From assembly GCA_016711345.1 (NCBI GenBank), contig JADJTD010000001.1, positions 1,240,001-1,304,000 of the forward strand: DNA of 64,000 nucleotides, given 5' to 3'. How positions within the stretch are numbered: the stretch's first letter is position 1; every line of letters begins with the position of its first letter. This document shows positions 6,966 through 15,628 of this stretch, piece by piece. The stretch is from Chloracidobacterium sp. GTDB lineage: Bacteria > Acidobacteriota > Blastocatellia > Pyrinomonadales > Pyrinomonadaceae. The notes below the pieces were generated by a model. It saw nothing but the letters and a program-made list of their open reading frames with translations, was not told where the DNA came from and made no database searches. The position numbers and the translations under genes were made by a program.

Positions 6966-7882
6966 TCAGCGTGTGCGTGCTCTAGAGCCAATCTAAGAAA
7001 ACTCTCAAACAAAACGCGGCCGTCGCGGCTTTCGTTCGGGTGTTCCCAGCGGGTCGGATTTTTTGACCAGTCCTCGAATGATTTTTCGAGGTGAAATTGA
7101 ACGCAGTAAATAAGCTGGTCTTCGGATTTCTTGACCATCATCTGATTTTTGCAGAGATATGAAGTGGCAAGAAGCTTAAATCCATTTGGCAGTCCGTTGA
7201 CCTGAACACCGTGATTTTGCCAGACGCGCAAGATGTCGTCCTGCTTTGTATAATCCTGCCAAATGCCCGATCTTTCGTCATCGTTACCCTCAAAGATCGG
7301 ATCCGTTTTATCGACGATCTTTACAAAGCGGTATTGATACTCGACCACGCGGTCGGTGCGTTTTTTATCGAGGTCTAGATCGTCAAGCGTTTTAAGCGAC
7401 GCCCCAAATGCCATTGCGACCAATTGATGCGCACCGCAGATCGCAAGCACAGGAATTTTTGTCTCTTGGATGAATTTCTTAAAGCTCGCTATGTGGTCGG
7501 GATTGTAATAATCAAAATCGGCAAACGTTCCGCTCATCACGATCGCATCCGGAGCAAATTTTTCCGCTGCGTCGGCAATCTCTGAGAGATGCACGGTCAT
7601 TGTTTTGGGATTTTTTACTAGCCGCAAAACGTTTTTTGCAATGTTGTTGCAAGCCATGCCCGAAACCTTGCGTTCGAACTCAAGCTTGCTTTTGGTCGTG
7701 CCGTTCCAGTCTTTGTGGGCAAGTTCGGACAGGTCGGACTCGTACCTAAGCAGATCGTTGACGATCAAGACCTTTGCATAGTCGATCCGCTTCTCGATCG
7801 GCTCGTAACGGCAAAACGTGCTCTTGTTATACGGAAAAGGAAGCTTTTCGGGCTCGGTTACCTTTGTTACTGCATCGTACAT
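6962..7882 (-). CDS. Class I glutamine amidotransferase-like protein
   Basis: A 306-residue protein with the triad of class I glutamine amidotransferases: the nucleophile C149 in LAICGAHQL, and H264 and E266 in VQFHLE. The amidotransferase part runs from about residue 105 to 300; the first 100 residues are unlike known synthase partners. No synthase domain is fused and none lies beside it, so it either serves a separate acceptor enzyme or acts as a peptidase or gamma-glutamyl hydrolase. A 7-bp palindrome ACGCCTA-AAC-TAGGCGT lies at 7905-7921, 22 bp upstream of the start, a possible operator. The reaction is not determinable from sequence. Confidence 0.8.
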   Translation of the reverse strand: MYDAVTKVTEPEKLPFPYNKSTFCRYEPIEKRIDYAKVLIVNDLLRYESDLSELAHKDWNGTTKSKLEFERKVSGMACNNIAKNVLRLVKNPKTMTVHLSEIADAAEKFAPDAIVMSGTFADFDYYNPDHIASFKKFIQETKIPVLAICGAHQLVAMAFGASLKTLDDLDLDKKRTDRVVEYQYRFVKIVDKTDPIFEGNDDERSGIWQDYTKQDDILRVWQNHGVQVNGLPNGFKLLATSYLCKNQMMVKKSEDQLIYCVQFHLEKSFEDWSKNPTRWEHPNESRDGRVLFESFLRLALEHAHAD

Positions 7883-7904
7883 AGCTATGTTAAATCTACA
7901 TTAC

Positions 7905-7921
7905 ACGCCTAAACTAGGCGT
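7905..7921. promoter_or_regulatory. Palindrome upstream of amidotransferase gene
   Basis: ACGCCTA and TAGGCGT form a perfect 7-bp inverted repeat with a 3-base loop 22 bp upstream of the start codon of the minus-strand gene. It could be an operator or leader hairpin. The rest of the gap to 8068 holds nothing I can assign. Confidence 0.3.
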
Positions 7922-8068
7922 ATTTTCCGATTATACCATCAATTTCTCGAACACAAAGCAGGATTTGGTGACTAGAGTTATAGGTGGCAATGAAGGGCAT
8001 CGTAATGGGAACGGGTGATCCTATACGCGGAAAACCATGATGGGGAGTATCATGCATCGTTCGCTGAC

Positions 8069-8152
8069 GTTTTTTTCAGTGGCTTTTTGGGCTTCTGAAG
8101 TGGCTTTTTGAGGTTCAGATATGGCTTTTTCGGGGTTGGAAATGGCTTTTTA
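8069..8152 (-). repeat. 21 bp tandem array, locus 2 (exactly four units)
   Basis: On the minus strand four units of exactly 21 bp follow one another, each beginning AAAAAGCCA. The first A of the array overlaps the TAA stop codon of the gene at 8150. Read in that gene's frame past the stop, the array would give KAISNPE, KAISEPQ, KATSEAQ and KATEKN, a 7-residue periodic peptide. Units are more diverged from each other than in the other loci. Confidence 0.75.
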
Positions 8153-8608
8153 CCCATCTTCTCCCTTTCGTTGTCTGGTCTCCCGGTCAAAAAGCGGCAT
8201 CGGGTCGCCGGGACCATAGGCGTTGACTTCTGAGCGCAAAGCCTTTACCAGCGCGGTCCGATTTGACGGCTTCCCTTCGGCGAGAACGAGCGATCGTTGC
8301 CATGACGTCTCCAGTTCGTCGGCAATGCCCGATATTTGTGTAATGTCGTAGGGAATCGCAAAGTCATGACATCCAATGCGCGCAAAAACACGCAAATATC
8401 TCGCAGTCGCCAGATCTGGACACGAAAACCGGCGCCGACCGACCTTTAGCTCAATGCCAAGAAGCGTATATAGTATTTCAGCTTTATTCTCACGCGCGGC
8501 AATGTTGAGATGTACCGAACGAGTCCGCTGTAGCCGCACCTTTGTTTTATAAACGTGCGGAAGCCAATCGTCGGAAAGCGTTTCGCGAATTTTTTCTTCG
8601 ATCTTCAC
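8150..8608 (-). CDS. Uncharacterised 152-residue protein
   Basis: I do not recognise this family with certainty. The protein is soluble, basic, starts MKIEEKIRETLSDDW and contains LATARYLRVFARIGC in the middle; it has no signal peptide, membrane segment or catalytic motif that I can name. It follows the acetyltransferase-like gene after 14 bp on the same strand and is probably cotranscribed with it. Its stop codon is the first base triplet of a 21-bp tandem array, and the array continues in the same frame, so a mutated stop or readthrough would add a repetitive tail of about 27 residues. Confidence 0.75.
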   Translation of the reverse strand: MKIEEKIRETLSDDWLPHVYKTKVRLQRTRSVHLNIAARENKAEILYTLLGIELKVGRRRFSCPDLATARYLRVFARIGCHDFAIPYDITQISGIADELETSWQRSLVLAEGKPSNRTALVKALRSEVNAYGPGDPMPLFDRETRQRKGEDG

Positions 8609-8622
8609 AAAAGGCCTGTTTC

Positions 8623-9249
8623 TTACAGCGAATCGCCGATCTCCTGAAAGCGGTTAAATAATTTACCGACGTGAATGCCGTCCATTATTGTGTGGTTTGC
8701 TTCGACAGACAACGGCATTTTTTTCGAGATGCCTTCATCGAACATTTTTCCGAAAACGATTCGCGGTACGGTCTGTGTTTTATCTAGACGGCTTGCGTGT
8801 TTGAAACTTGTGAAGGAGACCCAAGGAATGACGGAATAATAGTTCATGTCAAGACGATGAGATTCGACATCAAAGCTCCTTAAGGCCTTGTACTTTTCAA
8901 GGGCGGCGCGGCCGGCTCGATTAAATTCGAACACATCATCCTGCATCTCGAAATAACAGAATGAAAACGTCTCGTCCTCGTTCAGGATCGTCTGCGTGGC
9001 ATGTATCTTATCGAATTCTACGAGCCGTCCTTCAAGTAGTCTTATGCGAAATTCGCGGATTTCATTTGCCGCACGCTGCGAGCAGAACAATGCCGTCAGC
9101 GAAAATGCAAGATCATTCTGCTTGCAGAAACTATACAGATGTGTCACATCGACCGTTGCAGTGAAATTGAAAAAAGGGTCGTCGTAATTTTTGAAAAACT
9201 CGTAGGTGGCGCGTCTGGGCCAGGCGTCGAGGTCTAATTCGGTAAACAT
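8623..9249 (-). CDS. Chloramphenicol acetyltransferase-like protein (type A fold)
   Basis: A 208-residue member of the CAT family (CoA-dependent O-acetyltransferases). The family catalytic motif HHxxxDG appears as NHTIMDG with the active histidine at residue 186 and the structural aspartate at 190; the first, non-catalytic histidine is replaced by asparagine. The core SVIPWVSFTSF at about 139-149 matches the family. The enzyme should acetylate a small hydroxyl compound; resistance to chloramphenicol cannot be inferred. It begins 8 bp after the stop of nuoN on the same strand, so it is probably at the tail of the nuo transcript. Confidence 0.8.
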   Translation of the reverse strand: MFTELDLDAWPRRATYEFFKNYDDPFFNFTATVDVTHLYSFCKQNDLAFSLTALFCSQRAANEIREFRIRLLEGRLVEFDKIHATQTILNEDETFSFCYFEMQDDVFEFNRAGRAALEKYKALRSFDVESHRLDMNYYSVIPWVSFTSFKHASRLDKTQTVPRIVFGKMFDEGISKKMPLSVEANHTIMDGIHVGKLFNRFQEIGDSL

Positions 9250-9256
9250 GGACTCA

Positions 9257-10816
9257 TTAACGTTCAGCCCTGACGGCGGAAGTCGGCGATTGGGAAAACT
9301 TTTCGATCACGCTGTCGCTGAAGATTCCTAGATAAAATACACCAACAGCCGTAATAATTAGTGCCGCAGTAAGGGCCACAGGCATTTTTGGAGCGCTCCA
9401 TTCGCTCGTGCGTTCGCGAAAGAACATCACGACGATCAGCCGCAGATAATAGTATGCCGAGATCGCGGTATTGATCACCGCAACAACGACCAAGATGGTG
9501 AGCAGCACACTTCCTGCTTCCAACGCCGGAAGAAACACAAGCACCTTGCCCATAAAGCCAGCAGTGAGCGGCAAGCCCAAGAGCGAAAGCATAAAGAGCG
9601 AAAGAGTGAATGCGAGCGCCGGAGCTTTGAATCCGATGCCGTTGTAATCTTCGAAATCGTTGCGGCGGTCATTCTTTTGGGCGAGAAGAGTGACTATTGC
9701 AAAGGCTCCGAGATTCGTAACCGCATAGGTCAGCAGATAGAACGCCACTGACGCGACGGCCTCGTCGCGGGCTTGTGGAGTTTTTGCCATTCCGGCGCCG
9801 ACAAAACCAACCAGCGCGTAACCTGCGTGTGCGATAGATGAGTATGCCAACATTCGTTTGACGTTGGTCTGCATGATCGCAGCGATATTGCCCACAAACA
9901 TTGTCAGCATCGCCATTACTGCGATCGCGGTTATCCAAGTTTGATGAAGGTAACCCGATGCTTGCATCCCTGCGACAAGCGGAAAGCCGAGTACAAAAAT
10001 GCGTACGAACGATGCAAAAGCCGCTGCCTTTGGCCCGGCGGCCATGAAGCCAGTGACAGGCGTTGGAGCACCTTCGTAAACGTCAGGCGTCCAGACGTGA
10101 AACGGCGCCATAGCGATCTTAAATCCAAACCCAACGATCATCATCGCCGCGCCGATGAGCAGAAGCGCTGGGAAATTTACACTTAGATCAGGACTGTTCA
10201 TAAGCCCTGCGATCTTAGTGAGATTTGTCGAGCCGGTCGCTCCATAAATTAGCGCCATTCCATAGAGCAGGAACGCCGACGCGAATGAGCCGAGGATGAA
10301 ATATTTCATCGCGGATTCGTTTGAGCGAAGGTCCCCTTTGCGAAGCCCTGCCATTACATAAGTTGCAATAGAAAGCGTCTCGAGCCCCAGAAAAATGATG
10401 ACAAGATCATTGCCCGCCGCCATCATCATCATTCCGAACGTAGCAAACATCAGAAGCGCATGATATTCGCCGGCTGGAACATTCTCTCGCTCAACCCAGA
10501 CCGTCGATATCAAGATCGTCATCGCCGTGACGAATAAAAAAACGAATGAAAAGCTCAGCCGCAAGCTGTCGTGGATGATCATTCCGTTCCAGCCCGATGT
10601 CGAGCCGTAAACACCGTCCCACATTGTTCCTAAAAGAGCCGCAGATATGGCGAGTCCAAGCAGTGAGATCGTGCCAGTCACCGAACGCTGCTTCGGAAAG
10701 AAGCTGTCATAGACCATTACTATGATCCCGGTGACTGCGACGACCAATTCTGGACGAATGATCTTAACATCGGCATTAGGATTTATCAGGTCTGCTGCAA
10801 ACATAATACTCATCAT
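9257..10816 (-). CDS. nuoN: NADH-quinone oxidoreductase subunit N
   Basis: A 519-residue antiporter-like membrane subunit of respiratory complex I, which contributes to proton pumping. It is almost wholly hydrophobic with about 14 helices. Family marks include the conserved glutamate region LGLETLSIATYVMAGL, the broken-helix lysine region AMAPFHVWTPDVYEGAPTPVTG, and the VKRMLAYSSIAHAGY segment. It is the last nuo gene of the operon. The true start may be M1 or M2 of the MMSIMF start. The DUF1684 gene lies between it and nuoM, 3 bp upstream. Confidence 0.97.
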   Translation of the reverse strand: MMSIMFAADLINPNADVKIIRPELVVAVTGIIVMVYDSFFPKQRSVTGTISLLGLAISAALLGTMWDGVYGSTSGWNGMIIHDSLRLSFSFVFLFVTAMTILISTVWVERENVPAGEYHALLMFATFGMMMMAAGNDLVIIFLGLETLSIATYVMAGLRKGDLRSNESAMKYFILGSFASAFLLYGMALIYGATGSTNLTKIAGLMNSPDLSVNFPALLLIGAAMMIVGFGFKIAMAPFHVWTPDVYEGAPTPVTGFMAAGPKAAAFASFVRIFVLGFPLVAGMQASGYLHQTWITAIAVMAMLTMFVGNIAAIMQTNVKRMLAYSSIAHAGYALVGFVGAGMAKTPQARDEAVASVAFYLLTYAVTNLGAFAIVTLLAQKNDRRNDFEDYNGIGFKAPALAFTLSLFMLSLLGLPLTAGFMGKVLVFLPALEAGSVLLTILVVVAVINTAISAYYYLRLIVVMFFRERTSEWSAPKMPVALTAALIITAVGVFYLGIFSDSVIEKFSQSPTSAVRAER

Positions 10817-10819
10817 TCT

Positions 10820-11452
10820 CTACTGAGCCTTGCCCGAGTAGGCAAATCGCTTTTCACCAGCCGCGATCGCTACTTTTATCGAATTTTCGCTTGGCGGTAT
10901 TGGGCAATTCCACTTTTCTCCACCGTACGCACAGTTCGGATTGTATGCCAGATTGAAATCTAGAATTACCGATGTACCCTTTGGCATTTTTATATCGATA
11001 TACCTGCCGCCGCCATATGTTTCTGTCCGGTTCGTCAAATCTTTGAAAGGAACAAATAAAAGATCTGCGTACTCCGGAAATTTTGCCGCGACCGCCGGAT
11101 CCATTTGATAAACACTCAAGGTCAACGGTTTACGGTTTATCTTAAATTTCAAAATGCCGAATTTAATAAATTTCTTTGTCACACCGGATGACGTCGGCAT
11201 CTGTATCCACTTTTCACTCGACATTCGCGTCAACTGCGCCGCTACGCGAAAATTATTATCAACCGGAAAATAGTTCAACCTTTTGAAAGCGGCAAAATCT
11301 TCTTCCTTTAGCGGCGATTCTTTACGATCTCGAAATTCTTTATCGCGGCCTTCTCTAAAAACTGTCAGGTCATCCGTTTCGTAAAAAGTCTGTGCCGAAA
11401 TGCCCGACACAAGAGCAACCATTGTAATTATCAATAGAACTGCCGCTTTCAT
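10820..11452 (-). CDS. DUF1684 family exported protein inside nuo operon
   Basis: A 210-residue protein with a cleavable signal peptide (MKAAVLLIITMVALVSGISA), so probably periplasmic. The body fits DUF1684: FREGRDKEFRDRKESPL near the start, TETYGGGRYIDI, and the conserved FNLAYNPNCAYGG with CPIPPSEN near the end. The function of the family is unknown. It begins within 1 bp of the end of nuoM and ends 3 bp before nuoN, so it is translated as part of the complex I transcript, but nothing known links the family to complex I. The two cysteines in the NCAYGGEKWNCP segment could form a disulfide. Confidence 0.88.
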   Translation of the reverse strand: MKAAVLLIITMVALVSGISAQTFYETDDLTVFREGRDKEFRDRKESPLKEEDFAAFKRLNYFPVDNNFRVAAQLTRMSSEKWIQMPTSSGVTKKFIKFGILKFKINRKPLTLSVYQMDPAVAAKFPEYADLLFVPFKDLTNRTETYGGGRYIDIKMPKGTSVILDFNLAYNPNCAYGGEKWNCPIPPSENSIKVAIAAGEKRFAYSGKAQ

Positions 11453-13108
11453 TTATTGTTCCGTCTTCGTTTCCGTCTCACAGACACAGCCGTCAGAAAC
11501 TACTTCGACCGGAGTGTGACCACGATCTTCGGCGTGATCAACGCTGCCGCCGGCCCGGCCCATCACTCGCGTTTGAATTGCCTTGATCGCATCTTCACTT
11601 CGAGCCAAAAATGGTTTCGGATAGACGCCCATGTAAACCATCAAAAACAATAGCGGAATTATCAGTCCGATCTCTCGCCAGCTCAAATCTGCGAGCGTTT
11701 TGTTCTTTTCATTCGTCACCTTTCCAAAGAAAACTCTCTGCACCATCCAGAGCAGATAAACAGCCGCAAAGATTACACCGGTTCCGGCAAGCATCGTTGC
11801 GACAATGTTCCAATTTGTTGCGCCGGACATACTCAGGACTGTCGATTTGAACATTCCGACCATGATAAGAAATTCACCGACAAAGCCGTTCAGGAAAGGC
11901 AGTCCGACCGACGCCATCGTCGTGATGACAAAGATCGTCGCGTAAACCGGCATCACGTTCGCAAGGCCGCCAAACTGCGTGATCTCGCGAGTATGCCGAC
12001 GTTCGTAAATAAATCCAACTAGTAGGAACAACGCACCGGTCGTCACGCCGTGAGCGAGCATTGTGAAAAGAGCGCCCTGCATTCCCTGTTCGGTGAACGA
12101 GAACATACCCAAGATCACAAAACCCATGTGTGCGACGGACGAATACGCCACGAGACGTTTGACGTCCGGCTGTACCATCGCGACCAACGCTCCGTAAATG
12201 ATGCCGATGATCGCAAGCGTGATGAAGAGCGGAGCAAATTCACGGCTTTGATCAGGGAACAATGCAAAATTAAAACGCATCAGGCCGTATGTTCCCATTT
12301 TCAGAAGCACAGCCGCGAGGATAACTGAGCCAGCGGTCGGAGCTTCGGTATGAGCGTCAGGCAGCCATGTGTGGAACGGGAAAAGGGGAACCTTGATAGA
12401 GAACGCCAGTGCAAATGCAAAGAACAGTAACGCACCTGTTTGCGGAGCGATAGTTAAAGTGCCTGACTTCATTGCACTTAATATTGAAACAAAATCAAAA
12501 GAGCCGCCGAGGCCTGTCTGATCTGCGTAAATGTAAAAAAGTGCGATGATAGCGACCAGCATCAGCAAACTGCCAAGCGCCGTAAAAATAAAGAATTTGA
12601 CCGCCGCGTAGATGCGATTGTCGCCGCCCCAAATGCCGATCAGGAAAAACATCGGCACGAGCGATGCTTCGAAAAACAGGTAAAAAACAAGCAGATCAAG
12701 TGAGACAAAAACGCCAAGCATCGCGCTCTCTAAGAGCAGCAAAAAGATGTAAAAAGCTGTCCGCCGTTTCTCGACCGCGTGCCACGTCGAGACGACCGCG
12801 ATAGGCACTATGAAAGTCGTTAAGATCACCAGCCACAAACTTAATCCGTCAACGCCGACGTGATAATTGGTATTGATCGCCCTGATCCACGGAACGTTTT
12901 GCTCAAAATAGAAGCCGCTGGCAGATGTCGTACCATTGTTGGTAAGCAATAAAAGTGAAACCGCAAAATTCAGCAGCGTAAATCCGAGCGTCAGCCACTT
13001 TAGTTGGCTTTCCTGCTTCCAAAACATTTGGTGGCCAAGCGTCAACACCGCTCCAACCAAAGGCAGCAGGATCAAGATCGTCAACAGATTTTTAGTAATA
13101 AAGTCCAT
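11453..13108 (-). CDS. nuoM: NADH-quinone oxidoreductase subunit M
   Basis: A 551-residue antiporter-like proton-pumping subunit of complex I in the inner membrane. It shows the conserved LFFEASLVPMFFLIGIWGG region, the lysine of FPFHTWLPDAHTEAPTAGSV, and VKRLVAYSSVAHMGFV. The last 35 residues form a hydrophilic tail containing a CVC sequence, longer than in many homologues. Its start overlaps the stop of nuoL by one base, and the DUF1684 gene follows directly. Confidence 0.97.
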   Translation of the reverse strand: MDFITKNLLTILILLPLVGAVLTLGHQMFWKQESQLKWLTLGFTLLNFAVSLLLLTNNGTTSASGFYFEQNVPWIRAINTNYHVGVDGLSLWLVILTTFIVPIAVVSTWHAVEKRRTAFYIFLLLLESAMLGVFVSLDLLVFYLFFEASLVPMFFLIGIWGGDNRIYAAVKFFIFTALGSLLMLVAIIALFYIYADQTGLGGSFDFVSILSAMKSGTLTIAPQTGALLFFAFALAFSIKVPLFPFHTWLPDAHTEAPTAGSVILAAVLLKMGTYGLMRFNFALFPDQSREFAPLFITLAIIGIIYGALVAMVQPDVKRLVAYSSVAHMGFVILGMFSFTEQGMQGALFTMLAHGVTTGALFLLVGFIYERRHTREITQFGGLANVMPVYATIFVITTMASVGLPFLNGFVGEFLIMVGMFKSTVLSMSGATNWNIVATMLAGTGVIFAAVYLLWMVQRVFFGKVTNEKNKTLADLSWREIGLIIPLLFLMVYMGVYPKPFLARSEDAIKAIQTRVMGRAGGSVDHAEDRGHTPVEVVSDGCVCETETKTEQ

Positions 13109-15252
13109 TAGCCAACCAATTTCAATCCGTAGTAAATAAAATACCCAAGCACGGCCAGAGCTCCGAGCAAAATAATCGCTGCGTAACTGCGGACAAAGCC
13201 GACCTGTATCTGACGAACAAGCGAACCTGCCTCTATCACGAAATGCCCGATACCGTTGACCATGCCGTCAATAAATCCAACATCAAAGCCCTTCCACAGG
13301 CCGTTTCTCGACAGATTTGTGATCGGATCGACTATGTAGCCGTTGTAAAGTTCGTCGAGCCGCCATTTCTCTTCGAGGATCTTCGGCATCTTTCGAAGCG
13401 GAGTTTTTAGGAACAGGGCAAACCCGATCGCAATACCGATCGCAGCCATCACGATCGACAGGCCGGCGAGCATGCGTTCTTTTTGCACGACTTCCGGAGC
13501 ATGCGATTTGGCAGCTTCACGAGCGGCAATTGCAGTTGGCATCTTCGTTTCGGCGACGACGGGTTCGAGAACATGTTCAAATGCATTCGCGTCCTTCACA
13601 CCAAATATGGAGCTCATCGCATACGGCACACCGACGAGACCGCCAACCGTTGAAAGAAATGCCAAGATTACAAGCGGCATGGTCATCACCCAAGGCGATT
13701 CGTGCGGTTTGAAATTCGGGGGCAGAGCGTGATGCTCTTCATCGTGGTCGTCATGAACGTGAGCGTGCGTATCCTCGTGTGCGTCGTGATCGTCGCCATG
13801 ATGCTCGCCCTCGATCTGATGGTGAAAACGCTCTTCGCCCCAAAAAGTCATGACCATCATTCGCGTCATGTAGATCGCGGTAAGCACAGCCGTGAAAACC
13901 GCGACTGCCCACAAAACCTCTTCGCCGGGAAACGGCCCAGCGGGAAAGTATTTGTCGGTAGCAAATGTCTTATAGAGGATCTCGTCTTTCGAGAAAAAAC
14001 CTGCCCAGATCGGGATGCCGCAGATCGCCAGCCAGCCCATCGCCATCGTGATGAAAGTGATCGGCATGTGCTTTCTCAAGCCGCCCATCTTTCGCATATC
14101 CTGCTCATGGTGCATTCCGTGGATGACGGAGCCAGAACCGAGGAAAAGCAAAGCCTTGAAGAAAGCGTGTGTCATCACATGAAAGATCGCTACGACAAAC
14201 GCTCCGACACCGGCGGCGAGAAACATAAATCCGAGCTGCGAAACTGTCGAATATGCGAGCACCTTTTTTATGTCGTTTTGGGCGATAGCGATTGTCGCGG
14301 CAAAGATCGCTGTCGCAGCGCCAATGACTGCTATGATCCACATCGCAGTAGGCGACATTTGATAGATAGCATTCGAACGAACAACAAGATAAACGCCCGC
14401 TGTGACCATTGTTGCTGCGTGGATGAGAGCCGACACGGGCGTCGGGCCGGCCATAGCATCAGGCAGCCAGGTCAATAGAGGTATCTGTGCCGATTTACCC
14501 GTCGCACCGATAAATAAAAGCACGCCGACCGACGTCAATCCACCGGCAAAGATCGCGCCCCAAGTGAACGGATCAGCCGACATATTAGCAAGAACAAAAG
14601 TGAAAACGCTCTGCACTTGCTGGCCGTCAACAGTTTTATCAAAAAACGATATTGTTCCGGTCAGTGAAAAGATCAAAAATATTCCGATGAGCACGCCCCA
14701 GTCGCCGATGCGGTTCATTACGAACGCTTTCTTTGCGGCTCGCCGTGCTTCATCTTTTTTGAGATAAAAACCGATCAGCAAATACGAGCAAAGGCCGACA
14801 CCTTCCCAACCGACAAACATCAGCAGAAAATTATCCGCCAAAATGAGAGTCAACATCGAGAACATGAACAGGTTCAGATAAGCGAAAAAGCGATAAAACC
14901 CTTTATCGCCTTTCATATAACCTGTCGCAAAGATATGGATCAAAAGGCCGACAAAAGTTATAAAACAAGCGTAAATGCCCGACAGCCTGTCCATTCCCAG
15001 CCCAAAATCAGCTCGAAAACTACCTACCTGTATCCACGTCCAAAGATGATCAAGAACAGGCTTTTCCGAATGCAAAGCACCGTTATGACCGAAAGCGATC
15101 ATAAACGCCACAACCGTCGAGACCGCAATAGTACCGCAAGCGACCAGGCCGCTGAACATCTCGTTTTTCAGCCGACCGCCGATCAGCCAATTGATCACGG
15201 CCCCGGCAAGAGGTGCAAAAATTATTAGACTCAAAAGGTTATTTTCAACCAT
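13108..15252 (-). CDS. nuoL: NADH-quinone oxidoreductase subunit L
   Basis: A 714-residue antiporter-like subunit of complex I carrying the long lateral helix at its C-terminus. Conserved segments are GWEGVGLCSYLLIGFY, IPLLTWLPDAMAGPTPVSAL with the pumping lysine region, and IKKVLAYSTVSQLGF. Residues of about 477-508 form an unusual histidine/aspartate-rich loop (HHGDDHDAHEDTHAHVH) between membrane helices, absent in classical NuoL, that might bind metal. The nuoK start lies 10 bp upstream of it in the operon order, and its end overlaps nuoM. Confidence 0.97.
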   Translation of the reverse strand: MVENNLLSLIIFAPLAGAVINWLIGGRLKNEMFSGLVACGTIAVSTVVAFMIAFGHNGALHSEKPVLDHLWTWIQVGSFRADFGLGMDRLSGIYACFITFVGLLIHIFATGYMKGDKGFYRFFAYLNLFMFSMLTLILADNFLLMFVGWEGVGLCSYLLIGFYLKKDEARRAAKKAFVMNRIGDWGVLIGIFLIFSLTGTISFFDKTVDGQQVQSVFTFVLANMSADPFTWGAIFAGGLTSVGVLLFIGATGKSAQIPLLTWLPDAMAGPTPVSALIHAATMVTAGVYLVVRSNAIYQMSPTAMWIIAVIGAATAIFAATIAIAQNDIKKVLAYSTVSQLGFMFLAAGVGAFVVAIFHVMTHAFFKALLFLGSGSVIHGMHHEQDMRKMGGLRKHMPITFITMAMGWLAICGIPIWAGFFSKDEILYKTFATDKYFPAGPFPGEEVLWAVAVFTAVLTAIYMTRMMVMTFWGEERFHHQIEGEHHGDDHDAHEDTHAHVHDDHDEEHHALPPNFKPHESPWVMTMPLVILAFLSTVGGLVGVPYAMSSIFGVKDANAFEHVLEPVVAETKMPTAIAAREAAKSHAPEVVQKERMLAGLSIVMAAIGIAIGFALFLKTPLRKMPKILEEKWRLDELYNGYIVDPITNLSRNGLWKGFDVGFIDGMVNGIGHFVIEAGSLVRQIQVGFVRSYAAIILLGALAVLGYFIYYGLKLVG

Positions 15253-15261
15253 TCTCGGTGA

Positions 15262-15567
15262 CTAATTCCTTAAAATACTTGCATCGTCCACATCGATCGA
15301 CTGACTGTTGCGGAAGAACGCGATGATGATGCCTAAGCCGACGGCGGCTTCGGCGGCGGCGACGGACATTACCATAAAAACAAAAAGCTGTCCCGTGACA
15401 TCGCCGTAATAACGCGAAAACGCCACAAACGTCAGATTTACCGCGTTGAGCATCAGCTCGATGCACATAAACATCCCGATCGCGTTGCGTTTGAAAATAA
15501 CGCCGACGCAGCCGATCGTGAACAATATTCCTGATAACGCCAGATAGCTGGCTAAGCTCGGTTCCAT
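15262..15567 (-). CDS. nuoK: NADH-quinone oxidoreductase subunit K
   Basis: A small three-helix membrane subunit of complex I. The start at 15567 (MEPSLASYLALSG) gives 101 residues, the family norm; the frame stays open upstream to 15606 but that part is derived from a repeat element. The conserved glutamates lie in GMFMCIELMLNAVNL and AEAAVGLGIIIAFF. It is separated from nuoJ by 61 bp containing a dispersed palindromic element, the only sizeable gap in this part of the operon. Confidence 0.95.
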   Translation of the reverse strand: MEPSLASYLALSGILFTIGCVGVIFKRNAIGMFMCIELMLNAVNLTFVAFSRYYGDVTGQLFVFMVMSVAAAEAAVGLGIIIAFFRNSQSIDVDDASILRN

Positions 15568-15580
15568 GTCTTTTGCAAAT

Positions 15581-15613
15581 GCCCGCACAAGGCAAGGGCG
15601 TAACACTCAACTT
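15581..15613. repeat. Dispersed palindromic element, copy 2, between nuoJ and nuoK
   Basis: GCCCGCACAAGGCAAGGGC followed by GTAACACTCAACTT matches the element at 2273-2306. Its insertion explains the 61-bp gap between nuoJ and nuoK and creates a false upstream extension of nuoK. Confidence 0.65.
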
Positions 15614-15628
15614 AATAAAAACTCGACA

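Noticed and set aside
8623..9249. True chloramphenicol resistance gene
   Set aside because: Only the fold and catalytic histidine match; the substrate cannot be inferred and the context is a nuo operon tail.
15245..15610. Alternative frame over nuoK
   Set aside because: Arg/His-rich antiframe overlapping nuoK; nuoK is conserved and of normal length.
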